A DNA stretch of 64,000 nt from Melioribacteraceae bacterium (GTDB lineage: Bacteria; Bacteroidota; Ignavibacteria; Ignavibacteriales; Melioribacteraceae): the NCBI GenBank assembly GCA_021739765.1, contig JAIPBD010000023.1, forward strand, positions 1 through 64,000, read 5' to 3'. The translations under genes were made by a program, and so were the position numbers. The notes under the pieces are model-generated. The model had not been told where the DNA came from and ran no database searches. It saw only the letters and a program-made list of their open reading frames with translations. Every line of letters starts with the position of its first letter. The first letter of the stretch is position 1. Positions 8,204 to 15,502 of the stretch are shown here, in pieces.

Positions 8204-9376
8204 TTATTCACTCTTGTTTAATTCTTTTATTTTCATTCTGGCGTGTTCATTGCGTGGGTTTAGTTCAAGTGATATTTTATAATTTTCGATTGCTTTTTGA
8301 GTATCACCTAATGTTTCATAGGCTTCTCCCAAGCTATCATAAGAATTAGATGATTTAGGGTAATTTTCAACATTCAAGATAAAGTATTCTAATGCATTGG
8401 ATTTGTCTTTATCATTTCCACTTTGTAGCAATCTATAACCTAATTGGTTTACAAGATATTCAGGTGGTCGAAAATCCCATGAAAGTCGTTCAGAAAGTGC
8501 CTGAAAATGTTTAGTAAGTTGCTCTTTATCTTCCACCTCACGATAGGAAATTCCATAGCCTTCAAAAATTGCAGAGATTCCATTATAAAAAGCAATGATT
8601 GGAACTGAGCTATGATTTTCATTATCGAAGTATTCTAATTTTGCCGGTAATTCACCTTTGCATTTACTATTCAATGCTTCATAAAATCGTACATGGCGAT
8701 CACGATTTCTGATATTCCTTTTGCCCCAATTGGCAGTAGCCATGTAAATGAATCTTTCAAATGATTGTTCAGTCAAGGAATCTAACTTTTTATCCATGGT
8801 TTCTGAATCCCACGTTCCAAAACTTGGGTCAACCGCAATAAATGAATTGAAAAGTGTCTTTTCTTTCATATATGCATGAGTGGCCAACAAACCTCCCAAT
8901 GAATGGCCAAAAAGTATTCGATAGGGTGCAGTCCTAAACTTTTGATCCAACTCAGTTAAAAGTTCATTTTCCAAAAAGCTAAGAAAACTATCTCCACCGC
9001 CTGTATTATTCTCTCTAACGGTAATGATTTTGTCTGGTGTGTAGTCTCTTCTTCTATCAACATTTTGAATAGCAACCACAATCATCTCTGGAATTTTCCG
9101 GCTTCTATATACATCAGAACTCATGTAGTTTACGATTCCTGATATAGACTTAAAGTGCGAATTCCCATCAAGTAAAATAAGTACCGGATATCTCTTATAG
9201 GATGATCCTTTATCATCGTATGAATCGGGAAGATTAATCCAATATTCTCTGTCCTCATTCAAAATATCAGACCTAAGTGAATGTTTTGTACCGATTACAA
9301 TTTGTCCGACATCTTGTGATTTTACCTGATTAAGCCCTATTAGCAGTAGTAGTAGTACAATGATATTTTTACTCAT
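8204..9376 (-). CDS. Secreted esterase (esterase-D-like) with C-terminal TPR
   Basis: The 390-residue protein has a signal peptide (MSKNIIVLLLLLIGLNQVKSQ) and a putative-esterase fold: REYWINLPDSYDD, VLILLDGNSHF, nucleophile elbow FGHSLGGLLATHA near residue 160, VDPSFGTWD and a histidine in DNENHSSVP. This is the family of IroE/BesA-like siderophore esterases and esterase D. Residues about 330-385 add one or two tetratricopeptide repeats (SYDSLGEAYETLGDTQKAIE), a common extension in Bacteroidota members. Natural substrate unknown. It is a single-gene unit flanked by attC-like sites. Confidence 0.85.
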   Translation of the reverse strand: MSKNIIVLLLLLIGLNQVKSQDVGQIVIGTKHSLRSDILNEDREYWINLPDSYDDKGSSYKRYPVLILLDGNSHFKSISGIVNYMSSDVYRSRKIPEMIVVAIQNVDRRRDYTPDKIITVRENNTGGGDSFLSFLENELLTELDQKFRTAPYRILFGHSLGGLLATHAYMKEKTLFNSFIAVDPSFGTWDSETMDKKLDSLTEQSFERFIYMATANWGKRNIRNRDRHVRFYEALNSKCKGELPAKLEYFDNENHSSVPIIAFYNGISAIFEGYGISYREVEDKEQLTKHFQALSERLSWDFRPPEYLVNQLGYRLLQSGNDKDKSNALEYFILNVENYPKSSNSYDSLGEAYETLGDTQKAIENYKISLELNPRNEHARMKIKELNKSE

Positions 9377-9397
9377 TCTGTTGATTCCTATTTTATT

Positions 9398-9573
9398 GGC
9401 AACATTGTATTTATGAGTAGTAGCGGAGTTTAAAGCGGTTTTGTTTCAAGTTACCAAATAGCCAAAGCTTCACTTTATCTAAACAGTCAAATCGGCAGAT
9501 TTGGCAGAATTGATTAAAACTACTAAGGCCCAAATACCCACAGAAACCGGTATTACTTACACAAATTTGCCGG
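9398..9573 (-). repeat. attC-like site (long)
   Basis: Arms on the plus strand, GGCAACATTGTATTTATG (9398-) and the complement of CAAATTTGCCGG (to 9573), pair with bulges over about 28 bases; GAGTAGTAGCGG opposes CCGGTATTACTTAC. This places the ..AAC/GTT.. boxes at the ends, with a long interior of about 120 bases. Confidence 0.6.
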
Positions 9574-9602
9574 TAGTAATTATTTATTTATTGCGCTTAA
9601 TG

Positions 9603-10031
9603 TCAGACACTTATTCTTGTCATCGTAATAAAAATAAGCAAGAGTGTTAAGATTCCAACAACAGTTGTATATATTCCAACTTTCTTTGATTTAGTCCATC
9701 CGGATAATGAAATCATAACCGACAGAGAGAATAACCCGGTCATAAAGGCTATTATTCCAATCATTCGAGGAATTAAAAAGTCATCTGCCGTAACATTCTT
9801 TAAATATCCTCCAGGTGTGGTCATCATTGATATTTGTATCATTGCAAAAACTGAAACTAAAAAACACCCGGCTGATAAAGTCGCAGATTTCAATATTCGA
9901 TTAAAGATCTTGTCGTTTTTATCAGACACCAGTAAATTCGCCACAACTGTAATTGAGAATCCACTTAATAATGAGCTAATCAGAATAGTTTGTTTTGCTA
10001 ATTCATTCCAATATTCTAGAGTAATTTCCAT
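9603..10031 (-). CDS. Small four-helix membrane protein, unknown
   Basis: The 142-residue protein has four predicted transmembrane stretches: ILISSLLSGFSITVVANLL, ATLSAGCFLVSVFAMIQI, MIGIIAFMTGLFSLSVMISL and VGIYTTVVGILTLLLIFITM. I do not recognise a family and no catalytic motif is evident. Small hypothetical membrane proteins are typical cassette cargo. Downstream lies the long attC-like site (9398-9573); upstream is only a half-site and a broken NmrA-like gene. Confidence 0.65.
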   Translation of the reverse strand: MEITLEYWNELAKQTILISSLLSGFSITVVANLLVSDKNDKIFNRILKSATLSAGCFLVSVFAMIQISMMTTPGGYLKNVTADDFLIPRMIGIIAFMTGLFSLSVMISLSGWTKSKKVGIYTTVVGILTLLLIFITMTRISV

Positions 10032-10111
10032 TTCAGTTTTAGTATTTAATTTTCAAAAATCAGTGTAAAGTTTTAACTTTATTTTAGTTCCTTCAAACTT
10101 GCTCTTTTATT

Positions 10112-10128
10112 ACCGGCAACAGTATATT
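10112..10128 (-). repeat. attC-like half-site
   Basis: Minus strand AATATACTGTTGCCGG matches the right end of the whole site at 9398 (AATACAATGTTGCC). The left arm is absent, and the tail of the deleted NmrA-like gene lies directly before it. Confidence 0.4.
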
Positions 10129-10137
10129 TTCCATTTC

Positions 10138-10547
10138 TTATTCGGAAACTACCGGTGTTTTTCCGATTAGTTCATTTCTTTTTCAGTTTCGGCAACTCCC
10201 TAAGCAGCACATACTATAATTCTTTCAAGTCCGTTTTTCTCGGACAGTGAGATTAGATTTTTCATTATGTCCGATAAAAAAGTTGACGGCGTCCTTAATT
10301 TCGACCAAGGAAAGTCTGATTTTCGGGAAATGTTTAAGGCACTTATTATTCCTTTGCAATCTTTTATTGCGTTTTCCAATTCCGAGATATGTTCAGGCGA
10401 GTCTTTGAAGACTCTCAGATTGTTATTGTTTTCCTTGATTTTTTTCGGTTCTCGAACCAAACAATTTACTTCGTAACCTTGATTTAGGGCTTCTTCCAGA
10501 ATTAATTTTCCAGTTCTCCCAGTTGCTCCTAATAGCAGTATTTTCAT
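10138..10547 (-). pseudogene. NmrA-like NAD(P)-binding protein, nonsense mutation plus internal deletion
   Basis: From the ATG at 10547 the protein begins MKILLLGATGRTGKLILEEA (GxxGxxG NAD(P) site) and continues to ERIIVCAA, then a TAG at 10200. The frame after the stop reads GVAETEKEM, where the family has W-G-V-x-E-T, so TGG became TAG. A few bases later a shifted frame gives ELIGKTPVVSE and a stop (10138), which is the usual C-terminal end of these proteins. So about 70-80 residues are missing between them. The longer upstream start at 10625 runs into the attC-like site and is unlikely. Confidence 0.7.
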
Positions 10548-10571
10548 TCTTAAGTTCGATGTTTTTATATT

Positions 10572-10703
10572 GTTGTCAACATTTTGGCTATGGCTCGTTG
10601 CGGAAAATCGGCTAAGATTTTCCACCTCAACCGAAAGATAGCAAATTGCAATGAATTACGTTGAAGGAATTCAGCCGCAATCAGATATACACGTTGTTAC
10701 CGG
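10572..10703 (-). repeat. attC-like site
   Basis: Minus strand begins CCGGTAACAACGTG and ends AAAATGTTGAC. Arms GTATATCTGATTGCGG and CCGCAACGAGCCATAGCC pair imperfectly. It separates the broken NmrA-like gene from the gene remnant at 10720. Confidence 0.5.
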
Positions 10704-10719
10704 TAGTTTTTTATTTTCG

Positions 10720-10842
10720 TTAATACTTTTCTTTGTCACTCAATTCGATTTTTCCATTCAATTTCAATACTTTATAATTGAGTAATTCGATATATTTGTT
10801 ATAATTCTTTAAGCTTCTGCCGTCAAAGTTGAATTTTCGTAT
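10720..10842 (-). pseudogene. 3' remnant of an unknown gene
   Basis: A minus-strand frame without a start codon reads FNFDGRSLKNYNKYIELL then LNGKIELSDKEKY and a TAA at 10720-10722. It looks like the C-terminal 40 residues of a real protein, placed directly before an attC-like site as a cassette gene would be, but I cannot name the family. Another frame upstream is interrupted. Confidence 0.35.
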
Positions 10843-10904
10843 TGGTCAGTCCGGAATAAAGCAAGATTACTTTTTCGTTTTCTAACATATTGTTTTGGTC
10901 AAAA

Positions 10905-11403
10905 TTATTGGCAGCCATTGTTGTAGGCAGATATTATTTCTTTTTCCATAAATTGAAAAGGATATTCTCTTTCGCGAAAATTAGCATTTCCACGAAAAAT
11001 ATACTTTCGTTTTTCATAAAAATTAATCACTCGATTACTTTGACTATAAGCATCTAATCTTATCGAAGAATAGATGTTGTATCTTGTGAAGTTTTCAGCA
11101 AAATCCATTAATTTTTTTGCGTTGCCTTCTCCTTGATATTCTGGGTTAACCTCTAATCTTTGAATAACCAATATTTTTGAGTCGCTAAATTTCCAATTCA
11201 CGGTTTGATATTCAGCTTTTTTCTTCGCTAATGTTGATTGCACCAATTATTTTATTGTCGTTTTTTAAAACGAAGTGAATATTTTTTCTTAAATCACTTT
11301 CAATTATTGAGCGGGTTGGATAATTGTCAGTCCATCGGGAAATACGGTTATTCTCTAATTCATTTTTGCCTTTCAAGTAGATTTGAAAGAGGTGGTTTAT
11401 CTC
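10905..11403 (-). pseudogene. GNAT acetyltransferase, frameshifted and lacking its start
   Basis: The C-terminal frame (10905-11246) carries the acetyl-CoA loop of GNAT enzymes: VIQRLEVNPEYQGEGNAKKL, then RLDAYSQSNRVINFYEKRKY. The N-terminal frame reads NHLFQIYLKGKNELE, SRWTDNYPTRSIIESDL and HFVLKNDNKIIGAINISEEK and switches at a run of six A bases (GAAGAAAAAAGC, about 11,225-11,236). Repairing the shift gives an uninterrupted GNAT domain. There is no start codon: the N-terminal frame begins directly after the nitrilase stop at 11404, with no attC-like site between, so a deletion probably removed both. Sequencing error at the A-run is possible for the shift. Confidence 0.65.
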
Positions 11404-12153
11404 TTATAATGTTCGTTTTTCAATTTTCAGCTGTTCTTTTGCAGTCTGTTCTGTTTTAGTGTCATAAATCAGTAATCCTTGACTGTTGTCATTTAGATGG
11501 TCAATCAATTTACCTTTGTCGTTCCAAATAGCACTTTGACCAACGCTCATAAAATTATCGCAATGACCAACGCAGTTTGACATCAAAATAGGCGTTTTAA
11601 ATTCGTTTGCTATTTGAGGAAAGTGCTTGTATGTTTTTTCAATTCCACCTTTTGGTTTGGCTACACTTGCTATATAAATGTTGGGGTCTTGGTCCCTCGC
11701 ATTCAAGAAATGCTCTCGCTGTAGTGTTTCATAACATATGCCTATGGCAATTTTTATCCCTTTAATGTTCAAGAAAGTTTGTTTATTGCCGCAAACAAAA
11801 TACGGCAGTTCGTCAGAATGAAGCATTTGTTTGGAATAAACAGATATTTCTCTTTTGGGTTGAAAAATTAGCATGCTTATATGTATTGCATCACTTGCTT
11901 TTGTTGGCATGCCAACACCAATAGTTATTTCATTTTGGTCGGATATTTCTTGAAATGGATTAAAAATGCTATTTCTTATGTCTGTGGCTAATTCTTTGGC
12001 TAATTTAGGCTCGTAATTTGTTATTGATAATTCAGGTGAGATTATTAGGTCAGATTTAAAATTTATTGCACGTTCAATTAATTCCAAGTGATTTTTGATG
12101 TTCGCTTGAATTTTTCCTTTTTCAGATTTTGTTTGTGCAATGCAAATTTTCAT
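11404..12153 (-). CDS. Carbon-nitrogen hydrolase (nitrilase superfamily)
   Basis: The 249-residue protein carries the Glu-Lys-Cys triad of the nitrilase/amidase superfamily: PELSITNY (Glu, about residue 41), YSKQMLHSDE (Lys, about 107) and IGICYETL (Cys, about 139). Members cleave non-peptide C-N bonds of amides or nitriles in the cytoplasm; specificity cannot be told. Length is a little short of the usual 260-280. The end (KEQLKIEKRTL) runs straight into the broken GNAT gene, so the last residues may not be native. Upstream is the attC-like site at 12,156, only three bases before the ATG. Confidence 0.8.
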   Translation of the reverse strand: MKICIAQTKSEKGKIQANIKNHLELIERAINFKSDLIISPELSITNYEPKLAKELATDIRNSIFNPFQEISDQNEITIGVGMPTKASDAIHISMLIFQPKREISVYSKQMLHSDELPYFVCGNKQTFLNIKGIKIAIGICYETLQREHFLNARDQDPNIYIASVAKPKGGIEKTYKHFPQIANEFKTPILMSNCVGHCDNFMSVGQSAIWNDKGKLIDHLNDNSQGLLIYDTKTEQTAKEQLKIEKRTL

Positions 12154-12155
12154 TT

Positions 12156-12289
12156 CTATAACGTGGTCTGGTGTATGAGCAGTAGAGGATTTATATTCAC
12201 AACTTTTCGGAAAACAAGATACTTAATTAAATGCAAAAACGGCTTGGATTAGCACCCAAACCGCACCTGCCCGTCTCGCCGTGTTAGCT
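12156..12289 (-). repeat. attC-like site
   Basis: Minus strand begins GCTAACACGGCGAGACGGGC and ends CTGCTCATACACCAGACCACG followed by TTATAG. The GGCGAGACGGGCAG and CTGCTCATACACCAGACC arms pair with bulges; boxes are CTAAC and GTTATAG. It sits seven bases after the second SDR gene. Confidence 0.65.
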
Positions 12290-12296
12290 AACGTTT

Positions 12297-13109
12297 TTAC
12301 TTTTCCAATTGCTTATTCATCATATCAAAGAAGTCTTCGTCCGTCATTTTCTTTCTGCTATCCAACAGGAAATCGGCATCATCTCCAGCTCGATATCTCA
12401 ATTGATTAGTACCGTCTGTTACAGCGTTATAAATGACTTCTGCCACTAAATTGGGCGGTGAAACCGTATTGTTTGGATTTTGCCATTGTTTCATTAATGC
12501 TCCAATTAGTGGTTGGTAATCTTCAATATCCCCGGCTTGAAAATCGAAAGAACGTCCGCCAAAATCAGTCGCTATGAATCCTGGTTCTACAATTTTGACT
12601 TTTACACCAATTTCTTTCATTTCATAGTGTAATGATTCTGAAATGCCTTCAACGGCAAACTTGGTGCCATGATAAAGTGAACCCAGCGCAAAAGTCATTT
12701 GTCCACCAATTGATGAAATATTGACAATAACTCCACTTCGATTTTTCCTGAAATGTGGAATAATTGCTTTGGTAACATCCATCAAACCAATCACATTGGT
12801 ATTGAATTGCCGAACAATATTTTCCCGTGGGAACGTTTCTAATGGCCCATATGCTCCGTAACCTGCATTGTTTACAAGTGCATCAATTTTGCCAAATTTT
12901 GAAATGCCGTTTTGAATGGTTTGATTGATCGATTCTAAATCAAGAACATCCAATTTCTCTAAGTGGACGTTTACCAATTCTCGTAATTCTGTATCCTTTT
13001 CAGGTGAACGCATTGTAGCTATAACGTTCCATCCTTGTTGATGACAATGGATGGCTGTCGCTTTGCCAATTCCACTACTTGCACCTGTTATCAATATTGT
13101 CTTGCTCAT
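12297..13109 (-). CDS. Short-chain dehydrogenase/reductase (SDR) 1
   Basis: A 270-residue classical SDR with the cofactor loop ITGASSGIGKATA, the D residue loop VLDLES, NNAGYGAYG, and the catalytic S (VNISSIGG) and YHGTK (Y-x-x-x-K) near residues 140-157. Such enzymes use NAD(P)H to interconvert alcohols and carbonyls. It starts one base after the stop of SDR 2 and is thus translationally linked to it. The two SDRs are related but not identical copies. They form a unit with the AraC regulator at 14116. Confidence 0.9.
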   Translation of the reverse strand: MSKTILITGASSGIGKATAIHCHQQGWNVIATMRSPEKDTELRELVNVHLEKLDVLDLESINQTIQNGISKFGKIDALVNNAGYGAYGPLETFPRENIVRQFNTNVIGLMDVTKAIIPHFRKNRSGVIVNISSIGGQMTFALGSLYHGTKFAVEGISESLHYEMKEIGVKVKIVEPGFIATDFGGRSFDFQAGDIEDYQPLIGALMKQWQNPNNTVSPPNLVAEVIYNAVTDGTNQLRYRAGDDADFLLDSRKKMTDEDFFDMMNKQLEK

Positions 13110-13110
13110 T

Positions 13111-13986
13111 TTAATCCTTGTTTAAGGTTAGCAGATTGTCCACACCGTTTGCTGTATAGATTGCTTTTGTGGTTTCGTTCAATGCATCGTTGTAGTTTTC
13201 GATTGGTACTTTTAGACCTGAAAAGTCAACCACAGTTCTAAATGGCTTTTCGCCAAAAGTTGTATTTACCAATTTCACAACTGCTTCAGCCACTCTTTCT
13301 GGTCGTTGTTCAGGGATAGATTCTACATAAGCCACATAGCCATTAATTGATGTTTCGGGAAGACTTGCCATTTCGCCATACTGATTCATTCTTTCCGTAT
13401 CGCTTGGTGTTATCATTCCACTCATAAAGCCCGTAGAAAATCCGCCCGGTTCTACTATACAAGATTCAATTCCAAATCCTGAAAGTTCTGCTCGATAACC
13501 TTCTGCTAAAGATTCTAAAGCGTATTTAGAAGCAGAATAAGAGGCAAGAAATGGGGTTGTGACTCTACCTATGCAGCTTGAAGTGTGAATGATCGTTCCT
13601 TTGCCTTGTTGTCTCAAGTGTGGCAGAACCGCTCTCATCAGTCGTTGAACACCAAATACGTTTACATCAAACATTCTTTGAATATCATCAACGGTAAAAC
13701 ATTCAAGGATTCCATTTGCACCGACACCGGCATTGTTAAAAACGGTATCCAAACCTCTCATTATCTCAATGGCAGAACTTACACCTGAATTAACGCTTTC
13801 TTCTGTGGTTACATCCATTTCAACCAAAACAACACCTTTTGCCTTTAACTCATTGGCAATTGATTCATTTTTTCCTTGTATAGAACGCATTGTTCCTACA
13901 ACTTGATGCCCGTTTTCTGCCAGTTGAATACAAGCCAAACTACCAAAAGCACCACTTGCTCCTGTAACTAATATTTTATGTTTCAT
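13111..13986 (-). CDS. Short-chain dehydrogenase/reductase (SDR) 2
   Basis: A 291-residue SDR with VTGASGAFGSLA at the N-terminus, NNAGVGANG, IHTSSCIGR and the active-site YSASK near residue 155, plus the substrate-loop region VEPGGFSTGF. The first gene of a two-gene operon: its stop is followed one base later by the ATG of SDR 1. Its leader (13987-14090) holds two copies of a motif that also precedes the araC-type gene, so that regulator is likely to control it. Confidence 0.9.
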   Translation of the reverse strand: MKHKILVTGASGAFGSLACIQLAENGHQVVGTMRSIQGKNESIANELKAKGVVLVEMDVTTEESVNSGVSSAIEIMRGLDTVFNNAGVGANGILECFTVDDIQRMFDVNVFGVQRLMRAVLPHLRQQGKGTIIHTSSCIGRVTTPFLASYSASKYALESLAEGYRAELSGFGIESCIVEPGGFSTGFMSGMITPSDTERMNQYGEMASLPETSINGYVAYVESIPEQRPERVAEAVVKLVNTTFGEKPFRTVVDFSGLKVPIENYNDALNETTKAIYTANGVDNLLTLNKD

Positions 13987-14040
13987 CTCTTTTTGATTTT
14001 TAATGATTGATGAAACAAATATCCTGTAGATATGGGTGTT

Positions 14041-14085
14041 GGTTTAACACAAAAAGGGGAAGGTTAAACACAAATCGCATAAACA
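14041..14085 (-). promoter_or_regulatory. Operator-like repeats upstream of the SDR operon
   Basis: On the plus strand GGTTTAACACAAAA (14041-14054) and GGTTAAACACAAATCGCATA (14062-) are two direct copies 21 bases apart, 55-100 bases before the SDR 2 start. A third copy, CTTAACACAAATCGCTGAAT, lies upstream of the AraC gene (15,063). Two helical turns between copies is the arrangement expected for an AraC-family activator. Confidence 0.6.
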
Positions 14086-14110
14086 AAAAAAGGAAGCTGT
14101 TTTGCTTCCT
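14084..14110 (-). terminator. Rho-independent terminator of the AraC-family gene
   Basis: On the minus strand six bases after the AraC stop codon there is GGAAGC-AAAACA-GCTTCC followed by a run of seven T, a compact intrinsic terminator. It separates the regulator from the SDR pair. Confidence 0.8.
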
Positions 14111-14115
14111 TTTCT

Positions 14116-15015
14116 CTAGTTCAATTGTCTGTATTCTTGAGGTGTTTTGCCTGTTTTTTGTTTGAATAGCCTTCCGAAATAATGAGGATAATTAAAACCA
14201 AGAGTATAGGCGATTCCGCCGATTGAATCGGTCGAACTTAATAGTAAATGTTTTGCTTTGTCGACCAGAAAATCATTGATATGATCTTTAGCAGAACGCC
14301 CTGTTTCTTTTGTTAAAAGATCGCTCAAATAACTGGCAGATAAATAGCAGTTGTCTGCTAAATATTGGATAGTAGGTTGTCCTTTTTCAATCAGTTGATT
14401 ATCCAAATAATATTCCTTTAGAAGTAACTCAACTTTGGCAACAACATCAATATGACTTGCAGTACGTGTATTGAACTGTCTTTCATAAAATCGTTTGCTG
14501 TAATTAAGTAACAATTCAATATTAGAAACTAGTACTTGTTGACTGTGATTGTCAATTCGCTCTTTAATTTCATCTTGAATCAGCTGAACAATTTGATTGA
14601 GCGTATTTTGCTCATTTTCGGAAAGGTGCAACGCTTCGTGAACTTCGTAATTAAAGAAGTTGTAAGAGTCAATTTTTGAACCGAGAGGCATATTTCTGAT
14701 AAGATCTGGATGAAAATATAGCATCCAGCCTTTAACTTGATTCAGTTCTTGTGGTTTCTTAACCGTAATGATTTGATTCGGTGCTGTGAAAATCAAAACA
14801 CCATCATCAAAGTCATAAGAATTTCGTCCGTAATCTATTCCGCAACTTGAATCTTTTAGAGCAATGCAGTACAAATCAGAAGAAAAACGTTTTCCTACGG
14901 TTTCTTCTCCATAAGCGAGTTTTTGAGTGTCGAGTATGGTAATTAAAGGGTGTGTTGGCTTATCCAAGCCAAAGACAGCTCTAATTTCCGTTATAGATTT
15001 TGAATGAATAATCAT
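14116..15015 (-). CDS. AraC-family transcriptional regulator
   Basis: The 299-residue protein has a cupin-like N-terminal sensor half (RFSSDLYCIALKDSSCGIDYG, FTAPNQIITVKKPQEL, MLYFHPDLI) and a C-terminal AraC DNA-binding domain with both helix-turn-helices: YLSASYLSDLLTKETGRS and IGGIAYTLGFNYPHYFGRLF then KTGKTPQEYRQ. It has its own terminator. The same repeat (CTTAACACAAATCGC) lies in its own leader and upstream of the SDR operon just downstream, so I infer that it regulates itself and the SDR pair. Confidence 0.9.
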   Translation of the reverse strand: MIIHSKSITEIRAVFGLDKPTHPLITILDTQKLAYGEETVGKRFSSDLYCIALKDSSCGIDYGRNSYDFDDGVLIFTAPNQIITVKKPQELNQVKGWMLYFHPDLIRNMPLGSKIDSYNFFNYEVHEALHLSENEQNTLNQIVQLIQDEIKERIDNHSQQVLVSNIELLLNYSKRFYERQFNTRTASHIDVVAKVELLLKEYYLDNQLIEKGQPTIQYLADNCYLSASYLSDLLTKETGRSAKDHINDFLVDKAKHLLLSSTDSIGGIAYTLGFNYPHYFGRLFKQKTGKTPQEYRQLN

Positions 15016-15060
15016 CTCGCCAATTTTATTTTTTTCAAAACTACAATGCTTTTCTGAAGT

Positions 15061-15083
15061 TACTTAACACAAATCGCTGAATG
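15061..15083 (-). promoter_or_regulatory. Operator-like repeat upstream of the AraC gene
   Basis: CTTAACACAAATCGCTGAAT lies 46-68 bases before the AraC start. The 13-base core AACACAAATCGC plus flank is shared with the repeat at 14,062 before the SDR genes. Confidence 0.55.
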
Positions 15084-15105
15084 AATAACACGTTTCAGTT
15101 TTAAT

Positions 15106-15122
15106 GGTAGCTAACGGTTGTT
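15106..15122 (-). repeat. attC-like half-site
   Basis: Minus strand AAAACAACCGTTAGCTACC carries the right-hand GTTAGC box only. It directly follows the premature end of the nucleotidyltransferase gene at 15123. Confidence 0.4.
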
Positions 15123-15302
15123 TTATGAAGTAGGCAACCCTATTTTGTCGTTAAACTCAACCATTATATCAACATCGCTTTCAGGAGTCAACTCATTTCG
15201 GGCATAGGAAGCAAAAATTGCCATTGACCTGATTGGATACTCACTAAACAAATGGGATTTATGTTTATTAAGATTCAATTTAATTTCTTGAATTGTTTTC
15301 AT
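15123..15302 (-). CDS. Truncated MNT-type nucleotidyltransferase (antitoxin-like)
   Basis: From the ATG at 15302 (MKTIQEIKLNLNKHK) the 59-residue product contains the minimal nucleotidyltransferase motif MAIFASYARNELTPESDVDIMVEF. Family members usually have G-S-x-A-R-G, so Gly is replaced by Ala here. MntA-type proteins are about 95-100 residues and neutralise HEPN toxins by adding AMP; this one ends at KIGLPTS, about 35-40 residues early, exactly at a half-site, and no HEPN gene is adjacent. It may be a dead remnant. An in-frame ATG at 15362 would begin in the attC-like element and is not used. Confidence 0.6.
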   Translation of the reverse strand: MKTIQEIKLNLNKHKSHLFSEYPIRSMAIFASYARNELTPESDVDIMVEFNDKIGLPTS

Positions 15303-15363
15303 AATTCTAATTTGCATCTTTTTATTAAACCAAATGGTTGAAAACGGATTGAATCTTACCATT

Positions 15364-15497
15364 GACCCTGACGGTAAATAGTATGAGTAGTTGCAGAGTG
15401 CGTGGTGGTTTCATGTCAAACCGCTTTGCCGTTTGCGTTGGATGCGATCCTTGATATACAGCTTTATCACTGCCATTACTTATACAAAATGTGGGGC
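15364..15497 (-). repeat. attC-like site
   Basis: Minus strand begins GCCCCACATTTTGTATAAGT and ends GCAACTACTCATACTATTTA then CCGTCAGGG. The arms TTTTGTATAAGTAATGGCAG and CTGCAACTACTCATACTATT pair over about 20 bases with bulges, the usual attC layout. Confidence 0.65.
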
Positions 15498-15502
15498 TTT
15501 CG

